Assembly: GCA_913061235.1 (NCBI GenBank)
Contig: CAJXTB010000009.1
Location: 62,001-126,000 of the forward strand
Length of the DNA stretch: 64,000 nucleotides
Reading direction: 5' to 3'
Source of the DNA: an uncultured Pseudomonadota bacterium
GTDB taxonomy: Bacteria; Myxococcota_A; UBA796; GCA-2862545
Position numbers and translations under genes: made by a program. The stretch's first letter is position 1. Every line of letters begins with the position of its first letter. The notes below the pieces were generated by a model. The model made no database searches. It was not told where the DNA came from and saw only the letters and a list, made by a program, of their open reading frames with translations. Positions 34,456 through 42,836 of this stretch are shown here, piece after piece.

Positions 34456-35667
34456 CTAGCGCCGAGACCGACCGCCACCGCTACGACCACCGCCACGACC
34501 ACCGCCACGACGGTCATCACGGTCACGGTCACCGCCGCCATCCAAGCCCGGATTGAACCGAGGCATCTTGTCCCGACGAATGGTCTGGCCAATCGTATCC
34601 TCAATAGACTTGAGGTCTCGCTCTTCGTCCGGAGCCACAAACGTGATGACCTCACCCTTCTGACCGGCGCGCCCTGTACGACCACTGCGGTGAATGTAGT
34701 CCTCGGCAGACCGCGGAACGTCGAAGTGAACCACGTGGGTGACGTTGTCGACGTCAATCCCACGCGCGGCAACATCTGTTGCGATGAGAATCGGACAAGC
34801 GCCGGTGCGGAAATCCTCTAGGGCTGCGTTGCGCTCTTTCTGCGAGCGGCCCGAGTGGATGCTGTCGGCCTCGCGACCCGACATGCGACGAACCTGGCGG
34901 GCGAGTGAGTCCGCCTCGCGCTTACGCTTGACGAAGACGATGACCGTCTCCACGCGTGCGTACGCCAAAATCTGAACCAGCAACGCCGCTTTACGACGGT
35001 GGGAGACCTCAAAGGCACAGTGAATCAGGCTCTCTGCGGGCTTGCTTGGGTCAACGGCAACCGTGGCTGGATTGTCCAGAATGGACGCGGCCAGCTTGTG
35101 CATCTTGTCGTCCATCGTCGCCGAGAACAGCAGTGTCTGCCGGTCCTTGGAAATGCGCGACACGATGTGGTGCACGTCGTCAATAAAGCCCATGTCGAAC
35201 ATGCGGTCGGCCTCGTCTAGGACGAGGTACTGCACAGTGCTCATGTCGCAGTACTTCTGCTTCATGTGGTCCATCAGGCGACCTGGGGTGGCCACAATGA
35301 TCTCCACACCCGAGCGAATGGCGTCTTCTTGCGGGTTCATGTTCATGCCGCCTACAATCGCCACACTCGACACACCAATATGGTAGCCGAATGCGAGCGC
35401 CTGCTCGTCGATCTGGAACGCGAGCTCGCGTGTAGGCGTGAGCACGAGAACCCGAAGGACTCCCTGCTCCTTGCCCGCCATCTGATGCAAGATGGGAAGT
35501 AGGAAGGCTGCGGTCTTGCCGGTGCCAGTAGACGCCGACGCAATCAGGTCGCGCCCGGTCATGGCCAATGGAATGGCCTTTTGCTGAATCGGCGAAGGCT
35601 CTGTGTAGCCCATGTCAGAGACGCCCATCAGGACGTCGGGCGCTAGGCCCATGCTCTCGAAGGTCAT
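34456..35667 (-). CDS. DEAD-box RNA helicase with RG/GGR tail
   Basis: A 403-residue RhlE/DeaD-like helicase: Q motif TEPSPIQQKAIP, motif I STGTGKTAAFLLP, Ia PTRELAFQ, motif II VLDEADRMFDMGF, motif III FSATM, motif V ATDVAARGIDVDNVTHV, motif VI HRSGRTGRAG. The last ~35 residues are an Arg/Gly tail (DGGGDRDRDDRRGGGRGGG) that binds RNA non-specifically. GGGAGAGGG precedes ATG 35667. Remodels structured RNA, often in ribosome assembly or cold adaptation. A degenerate copy of its 3' end lies at 32529-32650. Confidence 0.95.
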   Translation of the reverse strand: MTFESMGLAPDVLMGVSDMGYTEPSPIQQKAIPLAMTGRDLIASASTGTGKTAAFLLPILHQMAGKEQGVLRVLVLTPTRELAFQIDEQALAFGYHIGVSSVAIVGGMNMNPQEDAIRSGVEIIVATPGRLMDHMKQKYCDMSTVQYLVLDEADRMFDMGFIDDVHHIVSRISKDRQTLLFSATMDDKMHKLAASILDNPATVAVDPSKPAESLIHCAFEVSHRRKAALLVQILAYARVETVIVFVKRKREADSLARQVRRMSGREADSIHSGRSQKERNAALEDFRTGACPILIATDVAARGIDVDNVTHVVHFDVPRSAEDYIHRSGRTGRAGQKGEVITFVAPDEERDLKSIEDTIGQTIRRDKMPRFNPGLDGGGDRDRDDRRGGGRGGGRSGGGRSRR

Positions 35668-35844
35668 ATGAACCCTCTCCCTTGTGATGCCGCTTGCTAA
35701 CGGGTCGACCGCCGGCGTGCGTCGGGACATCGGTGATGGGCGAGGTCTGGCAACCGTGCAACGCCCTAGCGGGACATAAACCGACACCGAAACGGGGTGA
35801 CGAACACAGGCGGGGACACACTTGCGGCGACCTTTGGAGAGTTC

Positions 35845-36933
35845 ATGTCCTCACTCGTCGACCCATCGCTCGCGCCGCTCTTCTCACCCGTGAAATTGGG
35901 TGCGTTCAGCCTACCCAACCGCGTGCTCATGGCGCCATTGACGCGAAGCCGAGCCAATGAACAGACCGCCCCGCACGACCTGCACGTCGACTACTACCGA
36001 CAGCGGGCGACCGCTGGGCTCATTGTCAGCGAGGGCTCCCAGATCAGCCGAGAGGCTGTCGGCTACATCCGCACCCCGGGCATCTACAGTCCCGAACAGG
36101 TTGCTGGGTGGAAAGAGGTCACAACCGCTGTTCACGCAGCCGGTGGACGCATTGCGTGTCAGCTGTGGCACGTGGGACGAATCAGCCACACCGACCTGCA
36201 GCCCAACGGCCAGGCTCCCGTCGCGCCATCCGCCATTGCCGCACCAGGCAAGGCGTTCACTCCGGAAGGTCCGAAGGATCTGTCGACACCGCGCGCGCTG
36301 AGCCTACACGACATCGCACGGGTCATTGGCGACTGGGAACACGCCGCTCAGTGTGCAGTAGAGGCGGGCTTTGATGGGGTTCAAATCCACGGCGCCAACG
36401 GCTACATCATCGACCAGTTTCTGCGCGACGGCGCCAACCAACGTACAGATATGTACGGCGGCTCCCCGGAGAACCGCGCCCGATTCCTGCGGGAGGTGAC
36501 TGAAGCGGTCGCCGGTGTTTGGGGTGGAGACCGCGTATCCGTACGCATGTCCCCGCAGAACGGTGCGTTCAACCGCATGCAGGACAGCGACCCAGCAACC
36601 ACATTCCGCGCCGCCGTCAACGCCATCAACGGTCTCGGTGTCGCCTACCTCGAAGGCGTAGAGATGGGTGGTCCGGCTGAACACAGCCTGCACGCCATGC
36701 TTCGCGAGACATTTGACGGCCCCTACGTCGCAAACGGCGCATTCACAGCGCAGCTGGGTGCTCAATGGATTCGAGACGGAAAAGCCGACGCCATCAGCTT
36801 CGGCCAGCCATTCATCTCCAACCCAGACCTGCCCGAGCGCTTCCGCCGTGGCGCCCCACTCGCCGAGCCCGACCGGGACACCTACTACGCCGGCGACGCC
36901 AAGGGCTACACCGACTACCCCGCACTCGACTAA
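35845..36933 (+). CDS. Old yellow enzyme family alkene reductase
   Basis: A 362-residue FMN-dependent oxidoreductase of the NemA/OYE group. Motifs: LPNRVLMAPLTRSRAN (FMN loop), QLWHVGRISH, VQIHGANGYIIDQFLRDGAN and RTDMYGGSPENRARFL, and a C-terminal GQPFISNPDLPERF phosphate-binding segment. It reduces activated C=C bonds with NADPH. The ATG at 35845 (MSSLVDPSLAPLFSP) has GGAG eight bases upstream. It is followed by an SDR gene 42 bp downstream on the same strand, probably one operon. Confidence 0.93.
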   Translation: MSSLVDPSLAPLFSPVKLGAFSLPNRVLMAPLTRSRANEQTAPHDLHVDYYRQRATAGLIVSEGSQISREAVGYIRTPGIYSPEQVAGWKEVTTAVHAAGGRIACQLWHVGRISHTDLQPNGQAPVAPSAIAAPGKAFTPEGPKDLSTPRALSLHDIARVIGDWEHAAQCAVEAGFDGVQIHGANGYIIDQFLRDGANQRTDMYGGSPENRARFLREVTEAVAGVWGGDRVSVRMSPQNGAFNRMQDSDPATTFRAAVNAINGLGVAYLEGVEMGGPAEHSLHAMLRETFDGPYVANGAFTAQLGAQWIRDGKADAISFGQPFISNPDLPERFRRGAPLAEPDRDTYYAGDAKGYTDYPALD

Positions 36934-36975
36934 CGAATCGTCGCCCATAATCGGGTACACAAGAGGAACACACAC

Positions 36976-37893
36976 ATGTCTTTGATTGGCCTGTTCAAGG
37001 GCAAAGGCCCCAATGGTTTCGGATACAACTCCACTGCGGAGGACGTGACATCCGGCCTCGACCTCACGGGAAAGACCTACCTGCTCACTGGATGCAACTC
37101 GGGCATTGGACAGGAGACCGCACGCGTTCTCGGCCTTCGCGGCGCTCGCGTGATTGGAGCTGCCCGGAGCATGGAAAAGGCCACTGCTGCCTGTGCCAAC
37201 TTCGGTCCCGACGCTGTGCCCATCGTGTGCGAGCTGTCGGAGCCAAGCTCAGTCCGTGCTGCCGTTCAGAGCGTCAGAGACCTCGGACACACACTGGATG
37301 GAATCCTGTGCAATGCCGGCATTATGGCCTTGCCAAAGCGCGAGCTACAGCACGGCTACGAAGCGCAGTTCTTCACCAACCACGTCGGCCATTTCATCCT
37401 GGTGACCGGTCTGCTCAACCAACTAGCGGACGACGGGCGCGTTGTGATGACGTCGAGCACTGCACACACCGCCACGTACTCGGAAGGCATCCGCCTGGAA
37501 GACCTTGCCGCAGAAAATGGCTACACCGCATGGGGAGCGTACGGCCAATCCAAGCTCTCCAATCTTCTCTTCGCCAACCACTTGGCTACCAAGATGAAGC
37601 CGGGCCAGACCGCCAACGCCGTCCATCCCGGCGTCATCATGACGAATCTGGGGCGCCACATGAACGTCGTGGCGCGCACCCTCTTTCCCGTCGTCAGCCC
37701 ACTCGTACTCAAGACCATTCCCCAAGGTGCCGCAACGCAGACCCTCGTTGCCACCAACCCTGCAGCGGCAGGACAGACCGGTCAGTACTGGTCCGACTGC
37801 AATCCCGCGAAGAGCAGCAGCTTTGGCAAAGACGCCGCCCTTGCCGAGAAGCTGTGGGCCAAGACGGAAGAAATCGTCGCAGAGCTTAACTAG
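36976..37893 (+). CDS. Short-chain dehydrogenase/reductase
   Basis: A 305-residue classical SDR resembling retinol-dehydrogenase/protochlorophyllide-reductase-like members: NAD(P) site YLLTGCNSGIGQETARVL, NAG motif ILCNAGIMAL, catalytic Ser (VVMTSSTAHTA) and YxxxK in WGAYGQSKLSNLL. GAGG lies before the ATG. The pairing with an alkene reductase suggests a shared redox detoxification or lipid pathway, but the substrate cannot be read. Confidence 0.92.
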   Translation: MSLIGLFKGKGPNGFGYNSTAEDVTSGLDLTGKTYLLTGCNSGIGQETARVLGLRGARVIGAARSMEKATAACANFGPDAVPIVCELSEPSSVRAAVQSVRDLGHTLDGILCNAGIMALPKRELQHGYEAQFFTNHVGHFILVTGLLNQLADDGRVVMTSSTAHTATYSEGIRLEDLAAENGYTAWGAYGQSKLSNLLFANHLATKMKPGQTANAVHPGVIMTNLGRHMNVVARTLFPVVSPLVLKTIPQGAATQTLVATNPAAAGQTGQYWSDCNPAKSSSFGKDAALAEKLWAKTEEIVAELN

Positions 37894-37922
37894 AGTCGCC
37901 TAGTGGGCTCCAGAAACGATGC

Positions 37923-39008
37923 CTAGACCGAGCGCAGAAGGCTCGCCGGAACGTCCAGCGTGATGGTGGGGAAGGCCATGTCCAGACCAGCTTCGTCGAA
38001 CTGTCGCTTAATCGCCAAGTTCACGTCGCTCTGAATGTCGAGGAAGGTCGCAAGCGAGCCATGGTCTACAAAGTAGATGAAGGTCAGCTCTAGAGCGCTG
38101 TCCGCGAAAGCCGTGAAGCGCACCACCGCCTCGTGAATACTGGGGTGGTCATCCAGTATGCCTCGGAGCAGAGCAATGGCTTGCTCGATACCGTCAATGC
38201 CAGTGTCGTAGGTCAGGCCAATCGTCTCAGCATGCCGCCATTGCCCGTCCACGGTGTGGTTGACCACCGGCTGACTGACCACACTCGCGTTGGGGATGGT
38301 CACCGTGTAGCCTTCGAACGTCTTCACCCGCACCGCACGCAGTCCCACGTCCGTCACCACGCCTTGGTGGTCGCTGACGGTGATCAAGTCGTCCACTTGG
38401 AAGGGCTGGTCCGCAAAGATGGTCACGCTGCCCAGCAGGTTGGAGAGCGTCGCTTGCGCAGCCATAGCCACGGCCAATCCACCGATTCCGAGTCCAGTGA
38501 GCAAGGACAGGATGTCGTAGCCCAGGTTGCCGAACACAATCAGGATGGCCAGGCACCACACAACAGCCTTGAGCGTGCGGTCGGCAATGGGAACGAGCTG
38601 GTCGTCGAGCTTGGTCTCACTGGCTTCTACGAACGGCATCACGAAGACAACGCGCACAGCGTCCATCACTCGGGTGATTCCCCAAGCGATAAACACAGTA
38701 ATGACAACGGTAATCGCGTTCGTGGAGAGTGTTCCCACGAACTCGGGCAACACGAGAAACTCGAAGGCCGTACGCACGGTGAGGCCAAGGGCCAAGTAGT
38801 ACAGCGGTGTACCAAGGGCCTCGAGCAGCTCGTCGTCAAAGCCATTGTTACTTCGCTCGGTCCACCGCTTTAGCTGGTTGTTGGCGAACAGATGCAGCAG
38901 CTTGCTCACAATGAATCCGGTGAGCAACACTGCCGTGAACAACACAACGTGCCGGACCTCGTTTCCAGCCACCAATGACGTGTGCCAGACCTCCATGAGC
39001 ATTGTCAC
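37923..39008 (-). CDS. MscS-family mechanosensitive channel
   Basis: A 361-residue inner-membrane channel with three to five TM helices. The pore helix GLGIGGLAVAMAAQATLSNL with the following Gly-Ala pattern and the beta domain VTIFADQPFQVDDLITVSDH, QGVVTDVGLRAVRVKTFEGY-TVTIPNA are diagnostic for MscS. The start is probably the GTG at 39008, with GGAG six bases upstream; an ATG two codons later is possible. It relieves turgor during osmotic downshock, or conducts small solutes. Confidence 0.93.
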   Translation of the reverse strand: MTMLMEVWHTSLVAGNEVRHVVLFTAVLLTGFIVSKLLHLFANNQLKRWTERSNNGFDDELLEALGTPLYYLALGLTVRTAFEFLVLPEFVGTLSTNAITVVITVFIAWGITRVMDAVRVVFVMPFVEASETKLDDQLVPIADRTLKAVVWCLAILIVFGNLGYDILSLLTGLGIGGLAVAMAAQATLSNLLGSVTIFADQPFQVDDLITVSDHQGVVTDVGLRAVRVKTFEGYTVTIPNASVVSQPVVNHTVDGQWRHAETIGLTYDTGIDGIEQAIALLRGILDDHPSIHEAVVRFTAFADSALELTFIYFVDHGSLATFLDIQSDVNLAIKRQFDEAGLDMAFPTITLDVPASLLRSV

Positions 39009-39109
39009 GCTTTTCTCCAGTGCGACTGCCTATCATCTAGGACAGCCGTCTCGGCCTTCGCGTGTGCAACAAGGGGCTCAACTCGCGAAACCAGAGACGC
39101 GACCGCCTA

Positions 39110-39307
39110 TTAAATCCGATGAAGACCCTTTTTCGGACAGACGACGATGAGGACAAACCCAACGACCATCGCCCCGACCAATCCGAGAACTCCAGCGGTC
39201 TGGGGAGCCAACACGTCACTGTGAGCGAGAAGGCCCATTGAGGCAGGGACTCCCCAGACGGCAAGGACGCATGCGTGAAGGGCAGGGTGCGGGAGGGAAT
39301 CGGTCAT
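39110..39307 (-). CDS. Small two-helix membrane protein
   Basis: A 65-residue protein with two hydrophobic segments (HACVLAVWGVPASMGLLAHS, and AGVLGLVGAMVVGFVLIVVC) and a basic C-terminus (PKKGLHRI). GGAG sits six bases upstream of the ATG at 39307, which supports it as a real gene. It precedes the MscS gene on the same strand by ~100 bp. Function unknown. Confidence 0.5.
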   Translation of the reverse strand: MTDSLPHPALHACVLAVWGVPASMGLLAHSDVLAPQTAGVLGLVGAMVVGFVLIVVCPKKGLHRI

Positions 39308-39694
39308 CGGACTCTCCAGGATCTTCACCGCCCATTGTGAAGCAACGACCTAGATTGTGCGAAAAAGGACTCGGCAATCGTCATTCTGACGCCCACACAG
39401 ACCTGTGAATCCAACAAGATGCCCCTGACCGATGAGCCGAGTTCTCTGAGAGGAACGATCGATAAACGTGGCTATCGTGGGCCTTCACAGCGGAACAAGT
39501 TCATGCCATTGGCCTGCCTGCAGGTTCGGCGCCACCGCTTCGCACCGGGATCCCTATTCTTCGAAGCCTCGGCTCCGAACACAACCTTGCAAGACGGTAA
39601 TCGGCGCAAACTGCAGTCGGGCCTCGACCGATGTTCAGTAACGCGAGCCTCCACCTACAAGCCCCCGCTGAGCGTAGCGTTTTTTTCACCTTCG

Positions 39695-39740
39695 GGTGCA
39701 GTGAGTGGGGAGGCGCGGTCGGAGACAAGGCGCAAGCCCC
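39695..39740. repeat. 46-bp dispersed repeat, copy A
   Basis: Begins GGTGCAG and ends GACAAGGCGCAAGCCCC. Aligns without gaps to copies B and C; it is the most diverged over its first third. Confidence 0.7.
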
Positions 39741-39770
39741 CGTCCCTTTCGAATCCGTCAGCACATCACC

Positions 39771-39816
39771 GGTGCAGCTGGCGTGGAGGTGTCGTCAGAG
39801 ACAAGGCGCAAGACCC
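39771..39816. repeat. 46-bp dispersed repeat, copy B
   Basis: Begins GGTGCAGCTGGCG and ends GACAAGGCGCAAGACCC. It starts 76 bp after copy A starts; 76 is not a multiple of three, so the repeat is not conserved as protein. Confidence 0.7.
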
Positions 39817-39881
39817 TGAGGTGGCCCAAGCCAAATCAAAAAATGGCCTACGCCACCACCAAAACCTGGTAACCATCCGTC

Positions 39882-39927
39882 GGTGCAGCTGGCGCAGAGA
39901 CGCCGTCAGGAGCAAGGAGCAAGCCCC
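39882..39927. repeat. 46-bp dispersed repeat, copy C
   Basis: Begins GGTGCAGCTGGCG and ends GAGCAAGGAGCAAGCCCC. It starts 111 bp after copy B starts and aligns to it without gaps. Confidence 0.7.
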
Positions 39928-40005
39928 CGAAGCGACCTTCTGGTCGTGAGGGGCGCAGCGACGAAGAACGTGGCGGTGTCTCTGCGTCAGATGCGGAACC
40001 GACGG

Positions 40006-41025
40006 CTACCAGCGCCACCAAGATGTGCGTTGCGGGCGTATCAACCGCTCAACCCGCTCATACAACGGTAGATTCGGGTCAATGCGCTTCGCCTTTTTCA
40101 GCTCGCGCTTGGCCGTCACGTCATCGCCTTCCATCGCCGCTAAACGAGCTTTGTGCGCCAACAGCGTTGCCGACCGCTCGGCGTACACCCCCGCCCGGCT
40201 CACAATGCGCTGGACCTCATCATCCCGGAATGCAGCCTCAAACTTGTCACACAGCTTCTCGGCTACTTCCATCGCAATCTCTAGAGTGCGCTCGTCTGCC
40301 TGACTCTCAAACACCACACTCGCATCTTCTGCCGCCTGGCCTTCGCGTCCCAGCTCCATCAGCAGGATTGCGCGACGCGCCCGAATCGTCACTTGCTCTG
40401 GGTCTTTGCCGAGCGCCTTACCGTAGCTTTCCGCCGCCGACCCACTATATCCAGCATGTTGTTGCTGCTGACCCAAGCTTGCCCAGGCAACAGCAGACGG
40501 GTCTTTCTCGTTCTCAACCCACACCTTGGCGTCGTCAAGGGCAGCTTCTGGCTCGCCAATCGCAGACAGCAACCACACGCGTAGTGCGCGCGCCTTGTCC
40601 TGGTGCCGTTCTGTCGCAGACCACACGGAGGCAGCTGAAGCTAGCTTGAGCCCAATCAGCCAACGCCCCTGTTTCGTCGCTGCACGGGCCGCGTTGATGA
40701 GGTCGTGAATCGGAGCAACCATCTCGCGAAGCTCGTCATGGACCTGCTTGTCTTCTGCATCCGTCAAGCCACAGTTCCGACACGTGCCGGCAGACTTTCG
40801 GTCACCGCAGTTTATGCAGCGCCCTTCATGCAGAGGAAGTAGCGGAGCAAGCCAGTCTTCCTCGGCGTTGACAGCCCCACACTCTTTGCAGCGCAGAACG
40901 TCGACAGGGACAACCTTCCGAAGGGTTGACCAGCTCAGGTTCGGAGAACCACACTTTGTACACACCGATTGGTCGGACACCCAAACCTCTGTCGAGCCAT
41001 GACTGTAGAGCACGCATTCTGTCAT
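40006..41025 (-). CDS. Zinc-ribbon and TPR-repeat protein
   Basis: A 339-residue cytoplasmic protein. Residues about 15-95 contain two zinc ribbons: CTKCGSPNLSW...LRCKECGAV and CINCGDRKSAGTCRNCGLTD (paired CxxC knuckles). Residues about 110-335 are helical tetratricopeptide-like repeats (AVAWASLGQQQQHAGYSGSA, AAESYGKALGKDPEQVTIRA). The ATG at 41025 (MTECVLYSHGS) is preferred; a TTG at 41079 would add 18 residues. A scaffold or binding role is inferred. It is divergent from the response-regulator gene. Confidence 0.75.
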   Translation of the reverse strand: MTECVLYSHGSTEVWVSDQSVCTKCGSPNLSWSTLRKVVPVDVLRCKECGAVNAEEDWLAPLLPLHEGRCINCGDRKSAGTCRNCGLTDAEDKQVHDELREMVAPIHDLINAARAATKQGRWLIGLKLASAASVWSATERHQDKARALRVWLLSAIGEPEAALDDAKVWVENEKDPSAVAWASLGQQQQHAGYSGSAAESYGKALGKDPEQVTIRARRAILLMELGREGQAAEDASVVFESQADERTLEIAMEVAEKLCDKFEAAFRDDEVQRIVSRAGVYAERSATLLAHKARLAAMEGDDVTAKRELKKAKRIDPNLPLYERVERLIRPQRTSWWRW

Positions 41026-41259
41026 CGCTAGAACAGCGCGTCGGAGTCCCCGGTAGCCCACGGTTCTGGCAGTGTTCAATCGCTGACCGAACGATCAACT
41101 TTCGGAGCGAGAGGTGCTTCAGTCAATCCAGGGTCCATGCGGCTCGATCGACCGCCACACTAACTCCTCGTCTCAAACTCAGGCAAAGCGGATGCAGCCC
41201 GCGACAACAAGCTATACGTCTCAAAGCAATGGTTGCGGATATTCGGAGAGGCCAACCTG

Positions 41260-41919
41260 GTGCCTGTACGCGTCCTACTGGTCGATGACAAACCCGAACC
41301 CCGCGAAGCCTTCTCTGCGCTGATCGCCGAGGAAGATGGCTTTGAGGTCTGCGGAAGTGTACCCAGCGCCGCCGACGCTATGCGGGCCCTGGAGACAAAG
41401 CGTCCAGACGTCATAATCACTGACCTCAACATTCAAGGCGGCCCAGACGGAATCCAGCTCAGCAAGGCCATCCGCGCCCTGGACGATGGCGCCGCTGTCA
41501 TGGTCTTGTCCGGCCACGACGAGTCGGTGTTCGCCGAGCGTGCACTCCTTGCAGGTGCGTCTGGATACCTCATGAAGGTCGATGCCCCCCTTGAGTTGTT
41601 CGACGCACTGTCCTGCGTCTCCAAGGGCGGCGTGTACCTCAGCGAGACCATGTGGACACAGCTCTACCACCGTCCACTCACAGAAGAGCTGACAGACCAA
41701 GACCGTGGTTTTCTCACGCTACTGGGTACGCGGAACCCACCTTTGAGGCTGCTGGTCGAAGCATCCGGTAGGTCCGAGGGTCAGCTACTCAAGCAGATGC
41801 ACGAGCTAGCACAAAGACTCGGGTACGTGGGCCAAACTCAACTTCGGCTCTACGCCGCCCGTTGGATGGTCCGAAACCGCGTAGGACAACCTGGCTACGG
41901 TGGTGGATCCGCACTCTGA
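41260..41919 (+). CDS. Response regulator (LuxR/NarL-like)
   Basis: A 219-residue regulator. The receiver domain shows VRVLLVDDKPEPREAF (acidic pocket), PDVIITDLNIQGGPDG (phospho-acceptor Asp), MVLSGHDES and GYLMKVDAPLELFDAL (conserved Lys). The C-terminal ~70 residues form a diverged helix-turn-helix region (LTDQDRGFLTLLGTRNPPLR ... LGYVGQTQLRLYAARW) in the LuxR position. I chose the GTG at 41260 with GAGAGG upstream; a TTG at 41233 is possible. It converges on a Ser/Thr kinase gene; no histidine kinase is next to it. Confidence 0.85.
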   Translation: MPVRVLLVDDKPEPREAFSALIAEEDGFEVCGSVPSAADAMRALETKRPDVIITDLNIQGGPDGIQLSKAIRALDDGAAVMVLSGHDESVFAERALLAGASGYLMKVDAPLELFDALSCVSKGGVYLSETMWTQLYHRPLTEELTDQDRGFLTLLGTRNPPLRLLVEASGRSEGQLLKQMHELAQRLGYVGQTQLRLYAARWMVRNRVGQPGYGGGSAL

Positions 41920-41993
41920 AGTCGAAGGCAAACTCTCTGGCACGCCCAGTTCGCCCGCTTCTCCCATCATCGATGTCGGCTACCCTTGGGCCG

Positions 41994-42791
41994 CTACAGC
42001 AGACCGCCATCCCAATGGTCCATCAAGTCCGCGACATCGTCCGCCATGGCTGCAGCTGTCTGGTACCGGTCCCTCGGGGACAGGGCAGTCGCCCTGCGAA
42101 CTATGGGCCGTAATGGTGGAGGTAGCTCGTCAATACGGGCTTCTCGCTCATGCGGAATCATCAGTGGAATCGCCGTCTTACGAAGAGTGCACACATACAG
42201 AGTGGCACCCAATCCATACAGGTCGGAGACCGACGACGCACTCCGGGAGTTCTTCAGCTGCTCAGGGGCACTGAAGGACGGTGTACCGAGCGTGTCTTCT
42301 TCTCCGGTCGATGTGTGAGCGGGCGAGCGTGAGATACCGAAGTCGGCCAGCTGTGCGGTTCCGTTCCGGTCGATGAGGATGTTCTCTGGCTTGACATCCC
42401 GGTGGACAATTCCGCGCTTGTGCAGGTAGTCGAGCGCATCCAACGTCTCTAGGACATACTCCAGCAAGTGCTGCGAACGTAGAGTCGAGCGGATCAACTG
42501 GTCCGCGATGCTTCCGCCTGGGCAGTACGGCGTGGCGAACCAAGGGCGCCCACAATCCAAGTCATGATCGACGCAGCGCAGCACTTGGGAGTGGTCTAAC
42601 GACGCCATCAGCAGCGCTTCCCGACAGAAACGTTGCACAGGAACGGGCGCGCCTATGAAGCGACGATGGAGTTGTTTGATAGCAAACAACTCACCCGAAT
42701 CGGCATGCACAGCTCGGAAGACGTTCGCGGCGGAGCCTGTCCCCACCAACTCATCTACCGTGTAGTAGTCGGGAAGAACGGGCTTCAGCAA
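41994..42791 (-). CDS. Soluble Hanks-type Ser/Thr protein kinase
   Basis: A 265-residue protein that is only a kinase domain: glycine loop [43 protein letters not shown] and [13 protein letters not shown]. No TM helix or extra domain. The start is a TTG at 42791 with GGAGGA eight bases upstream, and a TATA-rich -10-like stretch lies at about 42830-42838. It converges on the response regulator. Small free kinases of this type are numerous in Myxococcota and phosphorylate regulators; its target is unknown. Confidence 0.88.
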   Translation of the reverse strand: MLKPVLPDYYTVDELVGTGSAANVFRAVHADSGELFAIKQLHRRFIGAPVPVQRFCREALLMASLDHSQVLRCVDHDLDCGRPWFATPYCPGGSIADQLIRSTLRSQHLLEYVLETLDALDYLHKRGIVHRDVKPENILIDRNGTAQLADFGISRSPAHTSTGEEDTLGTPSFSAPEQLKNSRSASSVSDLYGLGATLYVCTLRKTAIPLMIPHEREARIDELPPPLRPIVRRATALSPRDRYQTAAAMADDVADLMDHWDGGLL

Positions 42792-42836
42792 GTCGCTACT
42801 CCTCCAACAGACCAGTGTGCAGGCTCCACCCCTATA

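Larger units (their letters stand above)
39308..40005. other. 698-bp intergenic region
   Basis: No supportable gene. The open frame on the plus strand (39419-39949) is Arg/Ser-rich, changes character across the DNA repeats and has no ribosome site. The region contains three copies of a 46-bp repeat and a short hairpin CGCT...AGCG followed by seven Ts at about 39667-39687, a weak terminator candidate. Confidence 0.6.

Noticed and set aside
39419-39949. 176-codon open frame in the 46-bp repeat region
   Set aside because: It is Arg/Ser-rich, the repeats are not kept in one frame, and there is no ribosome site.
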